Below, in pieces: positions 22,333 to 32,791 of a stretch of DNA of 34,574 nucleotides. Each line of letters begins with the position of its first letter. The first letter of the stretch is position 1. The translations under genes were made by a program, and so were the position numbers. Origin of the DNA: Chara braunii (taxonomy: Eukaryota; Streptophyta; Charophyceae; Charales; Characeae); NCBI GenBank assembly GCA_003427395.1, contig BFEA01000001.1:7808732-7843305 (forward strand), written 5' to 3'. Under the pieces are notes generated by a model. The model was not told where the DNA came from and ran no database searches. It saw nothing but the letters and a program-made list of their open reading frames with translations.

Positions 22333-24362
22333 GTGAAATAGGGTTGGAAAGGTTGAGAGTGAAAGAGAGAAATGAGAGGACGTGAGAAAGGAGGATCTAC
22401 TCCTCCCGATGTGCCAGCTGCCTTCCCGTTTTTAAGGGGGATGAAAAAAAAGAAAAAAAAGAAAAGAAAAAAGAAGAAAAAAAAGAAAACGAGAAAACGG
22501 GCTTAAGATTTTGTGAAAACCAGTATTTTGCAGTTTGCGCCAATATGTTTTTGGTGGCGTAAATGAATTTTGTCGGTTCCGAAAATTTTTCTCTGAGTGG
22601 GTGAGCAGTTTTGCCATGCGCATGTTTTTTTTTTTCAGATTGTTATTTGACAAAGTTTTAATTAAAAACCACCAACGTTGGCGTAGTTTTTGCACCCCGC
22701 TTTGGGACTGTCAGGATTTGAACTCGTGATTATCAAGAATTATTTTCCCCCCTCAGCCTTGGTACTGAAATAGCACTCCTCACAACGGGCATCAGACAGA
22801 AAGAAGGCAACCAATGATTGTCCTGGATTTAATTGGAGCCACTTGGCTGCTCATTTTTAATGTGGGAAAGATGTGTCGAAAACAAAGAGTGGAGTAAGGT
22901 CGTAGCTGATAATTTTTCAACCCATAAACACAGAGAGGTAGTGTAGCTCAAACCGTTTTAAGGTTTGGTTGCGCCGCTTGCCTCCAAGAGCACATTGGGG
23001 CTTCAAGGGAATGAAACCTCTAAGTCGGCAACCCTAAAAATAGCAGAGGGTTTGACTTGTCTGTCTTGTATTGAAGCCCTACGAGGGCTTCCTTCGGCCC
23101 AAACCCATGGGGAGTGAGCCGACCTCAAGTTTTTAATGAGAGGCTGCTTTGAAACTTTGGTTCTAGAGCCAAATGGGACATCTTGGGGCCCTCATAATGG
23201 GATGCATGAACTGTAGAGGAAGGTGTATATATGTCGAACGAAACAGACCAAATTCGAGCATAAAAGTTATGGGTTGCAACATGAGGTGACAATAGCTGCT
23301 CCGTGATTTCGGCAGAGGGTGAAGGAGAAGGTGACAAGTGGAAGCCAAACAATGAATTCATGACTTAGTAACTGGAACTAAGATGCACAAACCCATAATT
23401 GAAATGATGTGGGGGTACCCAAGTGCATGACTATATTGGAAGGAGTCGAACTCGAGCAAGGCACACTAAAGCGGTGGCTTGGCATAACACAAGACTATGG
23501 GTATACGGTGAGCCTTGAGGTGCGCTACTTGGCCTCAAGGAGTTCGAGGCAACGATGAGATGGTGGAAAGGAGCATTGGAGGTCTGCAGTGTTGAGGGAC
23601 AACCTACTAGTGGAGCTGCTAGTGGCCTGTAAGGTTGAAGGGGGAGTTGTTGAAGGAGGAATAGGCCAGCGATAGCTAAGGCTAGGGAAACTTTGCTTTA
23701 GTACTAGGCTGGAATCGGGGCGACTGGAGGAGATGGAGGTCTATGCGAGGTTGAAGGTGTAGTTGGGTGCCTACATTTATAGCGAACAGTCATAGTCATA
23801 ATCCGCATTTGCGACATCGGGGGGGAGATGCTGCCGAATTTTCGACAAGGACGCAACCGATTGAAGGGAGTTATACTGCCATAATTTTGGTGCGGCGGTG
23901 ATCATTATTTGTGGTGGGGGTTATGCTACCGGATCGCCAGCGCGTCAACGGTAAAGTTTTGAGACAGTGTGGCTTGATTACTGCCGCGACGTCTAGGTCT
24001 TCCTAAGGGAAGGTGCTGCTAGATGTTTGGCACAACGACAACAACGTATTAGGGGAGAGATGTTATCCGTTTGGCGGCATGGTGATTGCTTTTAGTGGTG
24101 AGATGTTGTGGTCAGTCACGACACAATAGATGGTAGCGGCGCCGTTTATTTTTTCGAGGATGATACAAGTGTGACGGCAGCCGCTTGAGTGAACCGAGGT
24201 GGTCAGGTGGAGGTGGTGTCAATGGTCCATTGGGCCAAGATTATCCCTAGGCCCGTGTTTTATGGTTTTCAAGGGTGGTTTCGGTCGACGGCACGCGACG
24301 ACGCTAAAATTTATTTTTTTGAGGAACAGTTTGGGACTGGTGGTGAACCCGGAATAACTCTA
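22333..24362. other. Region without recognised gene
   Basis: Includes an A/G-only stretch at about 22438-22497. From 23780 to 24180 loosely repeated phrases occur (GAGATG.TG.., ATGCTACC, GTGGTGA). Nothing codes convincingly. Confidence 0.5.
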
Positions 24363-24475
24363 AGATCTTGGTGGTGCAATTGGGATTGTGTCAATATTAT
24401 TCGGAATGATTGGGACCACGTAGGCCTTACTTTGGGACCGCCCTCCCTGAGGGTTTTCCCATTTGAGTTCACTTC
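24363..24475 (+). repeat. Dispersed repeat, plus-strand copy
   Basis: Diverged copy of 28070-28185 in opposite orientation. Shared pieces include TTGGTGGT, GATTGGGAC.ACGT, CCCTCC.TGAGGGTT and CCCA.TTGAGTTC. Confidence 0.55.
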
Positions 24476-26066
24476 ACTGAGGTTTGGTTGCTGAGGGAGA
24501 ATGATGGATCGCCTTTGTGGCTAGGTGAGTTGTGGGTTGAATGTTTTGACGTCAACAACATCTGTTCTCTTACTCGATTGGGATATCATCTGACTTTCTT
24601 GAATGAGTCAGTCTATACTTCGCTCAAGGTCAGTTTTTTACTCCCACTCCTGTCACACTCATGTGAACCCAAAGTTGCTTAACCCTGTTCACTGAATGTT
24701 TTCTGAAAAGGTAAAGGAAAATGTGTGTTCCTGCGTGAATGAAAAAGTCTGACCTCGATGTGGATTGTTTTTTTTTTTTTTTGTTGATCGCAATGCGCAG
24801 GTAAGGGCAAACTGATGGAATGGAAAGGAAAAATTGTCTGCTTGGACTCGGTAATTAAGGAATGACAGTTTTGGTTTGATTTTTCCGATTGTGTGTTTGC
24901 TTTGAATAACTAAACTTAATGTAAGCTGCGGTAAACATTTTCGGAAAATCGAACAGAACGACAATAAGTTAAGAAAGTTGGCATGAATATAACTTTCTCC
25001 CAAGATTTACTTGTTTTATCTTGAATAACCTTATTTGCTTATACGGCTATACCTGTCCAAACGATTAAAATCCTCTACTTCCTCTGTTTCATTTCGTCTA
25101 AGTTACCTTGAGCAAGGGAGGAAGAGAACATTTTAAGTCCACTCGCGGTAGACATATTCCTTCTCTCGAGGACGCAACTGGGGCAGGGGTTTGTTGCTTT
25201 AGGAGATGATCCTGTTTATTGACCTAGAGTGTACAGTTCTTACGGGGGCGTACTTCGTCGATTTGGTGGAGACGATCTGACTTCTGAGATTCGAGTCTTG
25301 TGCTCGAGCGAGGAGGAGGTGTACCCAGACCACTTCCTAGAGGGTTGGGTGTGTGTCTCCTGAGGGGATTTTTTTTTAATCTTATTAAAATCTAGCTTAA
25401 AAGAAGCTGAAATTAACAACCTTTCTGGTGACCGTCTTATGGGTCACCGCCGAATAAAGAATTGGCGTCACGAGAGGCCCAGTCTAGTGGGACATTAGTC
25501 TGAAGTGGACGCAAGTAAGCATCACCTGTGCTTATGGGGTTCGCACCACAAGAAATATGGACCAGGGGTGGCTCGATCTAGCACTGATTTTCCTTGTGCA
25601 AAAAATATTTGCGAACCTTCAGTACCGAAAAAAGTGGCTCAATCAGAAGATCCTTGTCGAACATGTAACACTTCGAGTAACCCAACCGATCAAGAATTAT
25701 CCGCTAAGTAGCTTGTCATCCGAGGAGACTGTTCATACATGGTGACAAGAGCAGATACTTAATTTTAGGTCGACGGTAGGGGCAAATGAATGACTTTGGT
25801 AACGTGTCTCATCAAGTCAAAACTAAGTTCGACTACCTTGTCAATTGTCTTAAGATGTCCAACATCGTTTTGACTCGACTTGTCGTGTACGGATCTGCGG
25901 GGTTCGTCCGATGTCATTTTGATTTGTGTTCTAGCTTGTGATATTTGAAGACTTACAGTTATCCTTTCGCTTCTCATATCGAAATGAATCTGCAACTACC
26001 CAATTGTCGTGCGATTTATCTTTTACTATGGATAGTTCTTTATCAGCTACGGTCGATCCATACACG
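24476..26066. other. Region without recognised gene
   Basis: A T-only tract at 24768-24782; otherwise no coding, RNA or repeat signal that I can support. Confidence 0.5.
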
Positions 26067-26536
26067 TGAGTTAGTAGCTCGGTAGGGATACACCCCTAAG
26101 GGTGGTGATAACCCCTTAAGGAAGGCAAATTGTACCCCGCTGGAACCTATCTTGTCGTAGGGGACAACGGGAAGAACGGTTGACACGCCCGGCTAGAGCG
26201 GCGAAGGGACAACGTGACCACGCCCGTCTCAGTGGTTCGTGGTTTCGAACGTATCGACTCCCGCCTTTTTTACAAAAGACGAGAACCCTCCTGACCATGT
26301 CATGCAGCAGTTAACAAAACAAAAACAAGAGACAACTTGGAAATGACACAAAATAACCCCACGAATCGTCGAGATGGGCGTGGTCATATTGTCCCCTCTC
26401 CGCTCTAGCCGGGTGCGCCAACCGTACTTCCCACGGTCCTCTACGACGAGATAGGTTTTCGTAGGGCACAACCTACCTTCCCTAAGGGGTTGTAACCACC
26501 CTTAGGGGCGTATACCTACCGAGCTGCTGACCCAAA
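26067..26536. mobile_element. Inverted-repeat (fold-back) element, about 470 bp
   Basis: Arms of about 175 bases (26067-26243 and 26360-26536) are imperfect inverted repeats around a spacer of about 115. Conserved blocks include GCTCGGTAGG, CCCCTAAGGGTGGT, AACCCCTTA, ACGGTTG and CCGGCTAGAGCGG. No transposase is inside. It resembles a long-TIR miniature element or fold-back transposon; I found no sure target duplication. A transcript would form a long imperfect hairpin. Confidence 0.75.
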
Positions 26537-28069
26537 TGCAAAAGTTTTTACATGCAGTTGCAAAGGTAGGTCAACCGAGGACGTTTGCTCGCTCGCTGGA
26601 GTATAAGTACGCTTGGTTAAACGTTAAGTGGACCCGAACGTTGTCCGTTCCCTAGGACGCTGATATCCTAAGTACGATCGGATGTCCGTCGACTAGGACG
26701 GTCTCAACCAAACGGGAAACCCTCAACTCAATCCTAGTCCCTTCGACACACAGTCAAACGGAAGTAAGAATAACCGCACTCAATTACTTCAAAAGAACTT
26801 GAAGTCGAACGTAGTTGACAAAAATATATCAAATTTGTGATGATAACTGAAAAATTTGAATCATCATATGATATAAAAGATCAAAATAAAATCCGACCAT
26901 CTCTAGTCGGACTCGAAGGAACACAATATCATACTGAGCTACCAACTGGAAGTTGGCTTCGACAATAACCTCAATGCAGCTGACAAGGTAGTCGGACAAC
27001 CTCAGTTTAGACTTAATGAGATGCGCTACCAAAGTTATTCATTCCATTATACCGGCGACTTAAGATTGAGAATGCACACACCCGTCTCCATACGTTTCTA
27101 ATCTTTTTGGATAACATGTTATTTTGTGAACGATTTTTGGCTAGGTGCATTACTTGAAGTGTTGCATGTCTTTCATTCTAGGAAGTGGTCTGGGGTACTC
27201 CTCCTCCTCGCCCGAGCACACGACTCGGATCTCAGTGGTCAGACCGTCTCCACCGAATCGGCAAAGTACCCCCCCCCCTAGAACGGTCCACTCTGGGTCG
27301 ATAACAGGTTCGATTCATAAAGCAACGACCCCCCGCCCCAGATAGTTCCTAAAGAGAGAACGTATCCACCAAGTAGGTTTCAATAGTTCTTTTTTCTCAT
27401 AAGTTGAGGGTAACTTGGACGAAAATAATCAGGAGATAGAGAATGAAAATCATTTGGACATGTATAGGTAGATAAGACCATTCGAGATAGAAAGAGTGAA
27501 TCATGGGGAAAAAACTAAGTCCGTTTGACCTTATTTGCTTTATTTCAATCGCATTTGTTTCACTGTGCACACTGAATTAAACTTTCTCAAAACAACGAAT
27601 CCCTTTTGACATGCAAGCATGTGAGAAGTAAAAATAAAATATATTTTTTTCCTTTTCTCAAATAGGCATAATCAATCTTCTTTGCAAGCATCCTTCTACC
27701 TACCTGCACAGACCGCAAAGCAAAACAAACAAGTTCAAAGGAAACCAATGCAACCCCATACCCAAGTCAGACCTCACCTTTCACATGCAAACACACATTT
27801 TCTTTACCTTTTCAACGAACATTCAATTAACAGGGTCAAGCAAGTGTGGGTTCACATAGGTGTGAAGGAAAATCTGAGTCAATCAACTGACCTTGAGTGA
27901 AGTGTAAATTGGTTCACTCAAGAAAGCCTAGTAATATTCCAATCGAGTAAAGGATAATCGTCGTTGAAGCTGACAATATGCGGCCCATAACTCGACAAGT
28001 TGTGGTCATTTCCCTGAACGACGGTCGGCCTCTTTCTCCAAGTGCCTGAATGAGCAAGAGTTGGGCACA
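26537..28069. other. Region without recognised gene
   Basis: AT-rich unique-looking sequence with only short unrelated open frames. Confidence 0.5.
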
Positions 28070-28185
28070 TTGAGAGAACTCAAGTGGGCTAACCCTCCAG
28101 GAGGGTGCTCCCATGATAAAGTCCCACGTCATCCCAACGTCCCGGACCGTCCCAACGTAGTCCCAATCACACCTAGACCACCAAG
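28070..28185 (-). repeat. Dispersed repeat, minus-strand copy
   Basis: Reverse-complement relative of 24363-24475, roughly 70% alike by eye. Confidence 0.55.
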
Positions 28186-28244
28186 GATACTTCCAAACCA
28201 ACTCGCAGATCCACACCACCTCCAACAACTGCGTTCGCACCCCA

Positions 28245-28316
28245 AGTTGGTCCCACTTGGTCCCAAGATGGTCCCAAGATGGTCCCAAGATGGTCCCAAG
28301 ATAGTCCTAAGTGGTC
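28245..28316. repeat. 11-bp minisatellite
   Basis: TGGTCCCAAGA repeated about four times exactly near 28267-28310, with diverged units at both ends. Confidence 0.9.
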
Positions 28317-29051
28317 CTCGACAATCCTACACCATCGTCCGCAACACCCGATGGTCCAGAACTCAAAATCGCTCGCATCGCGCGCCACAAAAAAAATAAA
28401 GAAGGCCCTGGCTGAAAACCGCATGTGCTGTGAGCCCCAATGACTATTGGTCCGTCCACTCACTCCGCACTCTTTCCATGCCATTGGTCCACTCACCACT
28501 GCCACACGATCCCAAACGTGCACCAGCACTAGCCCAACCTCTAGGCCACACTGGGATCCACCATAACCGCTGTGCACCACAAAAAAATAACGGCGGGATT
28601 ACCGCTCGCCGTATCACCAAGACCGGTACCACGATTGTCCCGCAACACCATCGCCAGATCATACACAAAGGGGCAACACCACCGCCAGATCATACACAAA
28701 AAAATGGTTCCACTGCGACGCAAAAATTCATCAGCACTGCCCTTCAGAAAAATAATGTCGTCGACGTGCCTAAAAGTTTGCAGCGTGACCCCACAAAAAA
28801 AATATCGTCGTGGCCGTGCCGCCGAACAGGGAGCGCCTTCCCTTAGGATTAGTAAGGTCTTGACACCGCGGCGGCAGTTCGGCAGCACCTTCCCTTAGGA
28901 ATCCAACTACCGTATAACGACCATGGAGAAAAATGTTCTCAGGGGCAGCCCGTAGTTTGTATATGCTTGATTGATAAAGAAAGCATTATTGGTGAGGTTT
29001 AGAAGTATGCACTTGCAAACGCAATGCAGGTGTGTCGTTTCAACCTGCGGC
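28317..29051. other. Region without recognised gene; short duplications
   Basis: A 31-bp tandem pair at 28642-28700 (GCCAGATCATACACAAA core) and a repeated CACCTTCCCTTAGGA-like phrase near 28835 and 28888. No gene is supported. The left limit of the PLE lies at about 29052. Confidence 0.5.
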
Positions 29052-29156
29052 GAAGGTTGGTTGAAGCAACTGTAACTTCATGAATCCCATCAAGCCTGAG
29101 CATCAAGAAGATTGCAAATCGTCGACACACAAGGCTGCCTGTAGACGAAACTGACG

Positions 29157-29208
<52 letters not shown>
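29052..29208 (-). repeat. PLE pseudo-LTR, downstream copy (partial)
   Basis: About 105 bases next to an (AG)24 tract (29161-29208) match 34390-34485 with two small indels, in the same orientation and also followed by (AG)n. Similarity ends at GGTTGGTTGAAGC, which I take as the element boundary. The repeat probably extends rightwards past the hammerhead to at least 29409. Confidence 0.85.
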
Positions 29209-29211
<3 letters not shown>

Positions 29212-29361
29212 GCACAAAGATAAGCCAACACGCTGATGCAAGAACCCGAACGTGACAGGATGGGATTACAAAAACGTGAATGAAGCACATCCCATCAGCT
29301 CGGACCGAAAGATGGTGACAACACGCCAATACGTGAATACCAAGCCGGACATCTGGCGAGG

Positions 29362-29409
29362 GACCCGACATGTTTCGTCCGGCCGCCAGTGCCGAACTCA
29401 TCAGGGGTC
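29362..29409 (-). ncRNA. Hammerhead ribozyme, complete core
   Basis: Minus strand, 5' to 3': stem I GACCC (29409-29405); CUGAUGA (29404-29398); stem II GUUCGGC (29397-29391) with GCCGGAC (29383-29377), 7 pairs including one G-U, loop ACUGGCG; GAAA (29376-29373); C-A-U-G; U-C (29368-29367); cleavage predicted between 29367 and 29366; stem I return strand GGGUC (29366-29362), complementary to all five bases. All invariant core bases are present. Stem III is minimal, but ACAUGU is a perfect palindrome, so two molecules could share it, as in dimeric hammerheads. PLEs are known to carry hammerheads in their terminal repeats. Confidence 0.93.
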
Positions 29410-29605
29410 AAAGCGTCACGGATACTAAACCAGTGTGGTTGGCCTTATAAGTACTCTACGAAGGCTCTACCGAAAGACTACTGGGTCTCAATCGTCAACT
29501 CCAAGACTCAATCCCGATACGACCGAAAAAAACACAGACCCTGTTTGGACCCTACTTCAGCTAATAGCTTCGAGTGGTCGCACGACCCAAGATAAGGAAA
29601 GAATC

Positions 29606-29815
29606 AAGACCAGACCTAGTTTAGAGCCCCTCAGAATGCTTGCCTACTGACAGACCCAGAAAGAAACCAGACCGAGCCTAGTCTAAAACCTCCGAAACGC
29701 TTTACCCACTGCCTACTTCATGAGCCTCACAAAACGCTTTGTCCGCTGACAAACCCAGAGAGAAGCCACACCCAGCCTGGTCTAGAACCCATCGATACGC
29801 TTTGCCCCCCGCCTA
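29606..29815 (-). repeat. Degenerate repeats in PLE 3' region
   Basis: Related phrases recur on the plus strand: ACCTAGTTTAGA / GCCTAGTCTAAAA / GCCTGGTCTAGAA, then AATGCTT or ACGCTTT, then GACAGACCCAGA / GACAAACCCAGA. About three irregular units lie between the end of ORF2 and the hammerhead. Confidence 0.65.
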
Positions 29816-32789
29816 TTACGAGGTATATCAATAACATAGGGCAACCTGTCCCATCCCGTCAGACAATCAACCCAGTTTTTCCACACTCCTCCAAATTTAC
29901 CAGAAAAATTTCTCAGCACATCATCGAAAAACTCGTCTCTAAATCCCCGAAGTCTCAACTCAACCTTCAATGAGAAGAGAAAACACAACTCAACACCCGA
30001 CATGCTGGTAAACCGCTTTGCGCGATGCAGAAAGGATCCCACAACCGCCATCTTTTGTTGCTTGCTAGTATAAGAGCATGCATCTTGCAGGTTCTGGAAC
30101 CGAATGCCCTGCAGAATCCCCCTCTGATTCTTGTGCACGGCAGCACATCTGACTCCCACCGGGTAACTGAAATCCTTAATTACACATCCTAAGAACTCCC
30201 AGCAGTTCGAGCGGCTGGTACACTCCAAAACCAAATTTTTGTCGTAACTCTTTTAAAAAAGTTTCACCAAAAACTCTGCCTTAGCCCTCGAACCTGCCTC
30301 ATCAAGCTTATACTTAGCGAAAACAGAAGCATCGTCGACAAGCCGTAACCCATGAAACAATCTCCGATCCTTCCCAATCGAAGGTAGAAAAACAAACTAT
30401 GAATGAACACAGAGCAAACAAGCAAGAGTAGGACTAGACGGTTTTCCCATCGGGATACCAACGACCTGCTGCAGAACAACACCACCCACTTTGACGTAGG
30501 TATTGCGCAAGTCAAAACTGACACATGCACAGACCGTCTAAAAATCAAGGGAATCCTATCCCTCCTGTCTCCTTCTTTTCTGCAGTTTGACCCCTTTAGC
30601 CAAATTTTTAACCAACGCACCACTCATCATTTTCGAAGACTAGAAATCCGTCACCAAATCAACCGCATGCAATATAGATGAGTGCGGTAAGTTGCAGAAC
30701 ATTTCCTTAATATCGAATGCTGCCATTACCCACCCTTCACCTTCCTTCAAGTCAGTGTTAACCCGTTGAATGCCTTCCCGAAGCAAATCCGTATTTTTCA
30801 AGTTGAAATGCGCCCCAGCGAGCAAATCCCAAACCATCTGGTTGATAACCCGCGAAACCTTCTTACTAGCCTTAACCCCACATTTGAAAAACGAGGGGCA
30901 AATAGGTCGCCGCTTACCCACATCTTTGTGCTTTGGCACGACATATACATCCCCCAGTTTGCCCTTTGCGTCCCCATATCAATCAACAGGTTATCCTCAT
31001 CTCTAGTGACACGGCAGAACCCAGGGTTGTCTAAAAATAATTTTGAAATTCCCTTATGGTAGATCGATGGGCAACACACCAGAGTATCTTCCGCGTTGTG
31101 ATCGATAGGCACCTTCACCAGTCCCCGAAATCTTCTCTTCCATTCAAGGACTGCATCTGTAGTGCAGTCGTCGCTACCTTCTCGACGACCATCCTGAAAA
31201 CATCCCATCAATCCCGTTCTTGAGACCGTGGAGACCGAGAACTCAAGCTCCTGCATCGAACCATCCAACTGTCTCCTTAACTGTGACATCAAGTTAGTCT
31301 CATCAGGTCATGGAATGTTCTTATTATTCCTTATCCACGAAGGAACCATATCCCACTCATTAAGCCTGAAGCACACATGTCCACCTACCCTAGGGAAAGT
31401 AGCATCCAGATCTGCACACGTACATGCCCCTTCCCTCTCTCTAGCAACCGCCCTAAAATCGAACAGCAGTTCACCTACGCTTTTGTTCTTGAGCCAAACC
31501 ACTCCCATCCTCCTCGACACCATTGCCTTTCATTCGAACAAGGTGTCAGCTCCCATGATTAGATTAGTACAACACTCACGAATACCTGGTTTGCTCAATC
31601 TATCGTCAAACGCAACTCGGACTGTAAGTCTCCGTCGCACATGCACCCCAAATTGTCTACGAATACACCCAGAAAGAATGACCCGTAGGGAATACCGAGA
31701 ACGCTTAGCAGAAAGACCCCGAATGGCCGAAAACCCGTTAATCAACGTCCCCAGATCCCAAGAGTACAAAATCCTTCGGAAGGCCGGGTCATACAGAAAC
31801 CCAACCAAAGTAGGAATTAAGATAGCGGACCGAGAGCAAAAAACAACAACAGGATCAAAGATCAGGAACCGCCCAGCCTGCAGCCAACCCTTAGCCTTAC
31901 GAAAAAGTTCCACCGACTCATCACAACGTACGCCAGAAGAACCTAATTTACATTTTAGCACTTTCCAAGTCTCTGCCAGCCTATTTCCACCGGTACATTC
32001 AATGCCAACTTTACATACCTTACACTCCACGCAGTACTCAAGTAGACGAGAAAGAGATGCCGAGACCATTCCATCAGATGAGCGAAAGACGAGATGCGTG
32101 CCAAAGGATTGACCAACGACAGTTCTAAAAACAGATCTACTCCGCCTGATATGTTCGCACAACCCAGGTCGTTTCTTCCTTCCCTTCTTTCGTTGATCCC
32201 TAAAGTTGAGATAAGTCTCTAGTCCCAACATATCCTCAATAGAGCAACCAAATAAAGGGATCGCAACATAAGAGCCAACACAACATCGACGAAGCCAAGC
32301 ATACAGACGGTGATTACGTTCTCCACCATCAACAACCTTTAAATTGCATGTACGATACACATGCTCACACCACCTGACGTGCAGGGATCGAGAAGTTGAG
32401 CCCACGTAGAGGTGGTGAGACCAGGAGGAGATTAACACATAGACAAGGGGGTCACAACATTCTTCCAAATCATAATCAAAGTGTAGAAGCTCAGATAAAT
32501 ACGAGCCCAATTTCGTAGCCCACGAAACTTCCCCCCTCAATATTAAGCAAATCACAACCAAACGGAAAAAGGCGTTAAAACCCTTATCACGTACCAAACA
32601 GTCCTTAGCTAACACTCCCCGAGCAGACGAAAAGGCCGAACACCATGATGTCCAAGACGGAAAAAAGTCATCAACACCTACAGACGAAGGAGGAAAGGAA
32701 TCTGTCTCAGCAACTGAAGTAGAAAAAGATCTACGTTGTCTACATAGCAAGGCCAATGACCACAAAGTAGCCGCATTCGGGGAATTCAC
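29782..32789 (-). pseudogene. PLE ORF2: GIY-YIG endonuclease fused to reverse transcriptase
   Basis: About 1,000 codons. Residues 116-195 form a GIY-YIG nuclease: LVYVL, YVG (128-130), R139, H143 and the likely catalytic E191 in GLETYLN. A Cys cluster C253-x2-C256-x2-C259 follows and could bind zinc. RT motifs: PKHKDVGKRRPIC (from 30936), FDIKEMF with Asp at 30714-30712 (motif A), QQVVGIPMGKPSSP (motif B, Met at 30450-30448) and LVDDASVFA (motif C, 30339-30331; Leu replaces the usual Tyr). A thumb-like region ends at 29782. In-frame stops: TGA 31530 and 31308; TAG 30640, 30538 and 30397; TAA 30253. One frameshift lies near 30990. The first codon of the open stretch is GTG, so the true start is uncertain. 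Expected activity: DNA nicking and target-primed cDNA synthesis. Confidence 0.87.
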
Positions 32790-32791
32790 TA
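32787..32791 (-). promoter_or_regulatory. TAGTG stop/start overlap between PLE ORF1 and ORF2
   Basis: The ORF1 frame ends VSVEL then TAG (32791-32789). The ORF2 open frame can start at GTG (32789-32787), sharing one base. UAAUG-type overlaps drive reinitiation in some LINEs; TAGTG could be such a pentamer with one A-to-G change. In the ORF2 frame a TGA lies about 20 bases upstream (near 32810), so ORF2 cannot start much earlier. Confidence 0.4.

Noticed and set aside
22705-22735. tRNA-like B-box (GGATTTGAACTCGTG on the plus strand)
   Set aside because: No matching A-box, acceptor stem or cloverleaf can be formed in the flanks.
29145-29160. Plus-strand CGAAACTGACGAGTC in the PLE repeat, resembling hammerhead core pieces
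   Set aside because: GAAA directly abuts CTGACGA, no helices can form in order, and the other repeat copy has CCAACAAGTC instead.
30264-30623. 119-codon minus-strand ORF in the PLE
   Set aside because: Out of frame with the RT; the motif B and VDD residues are in the neighbouring frame.
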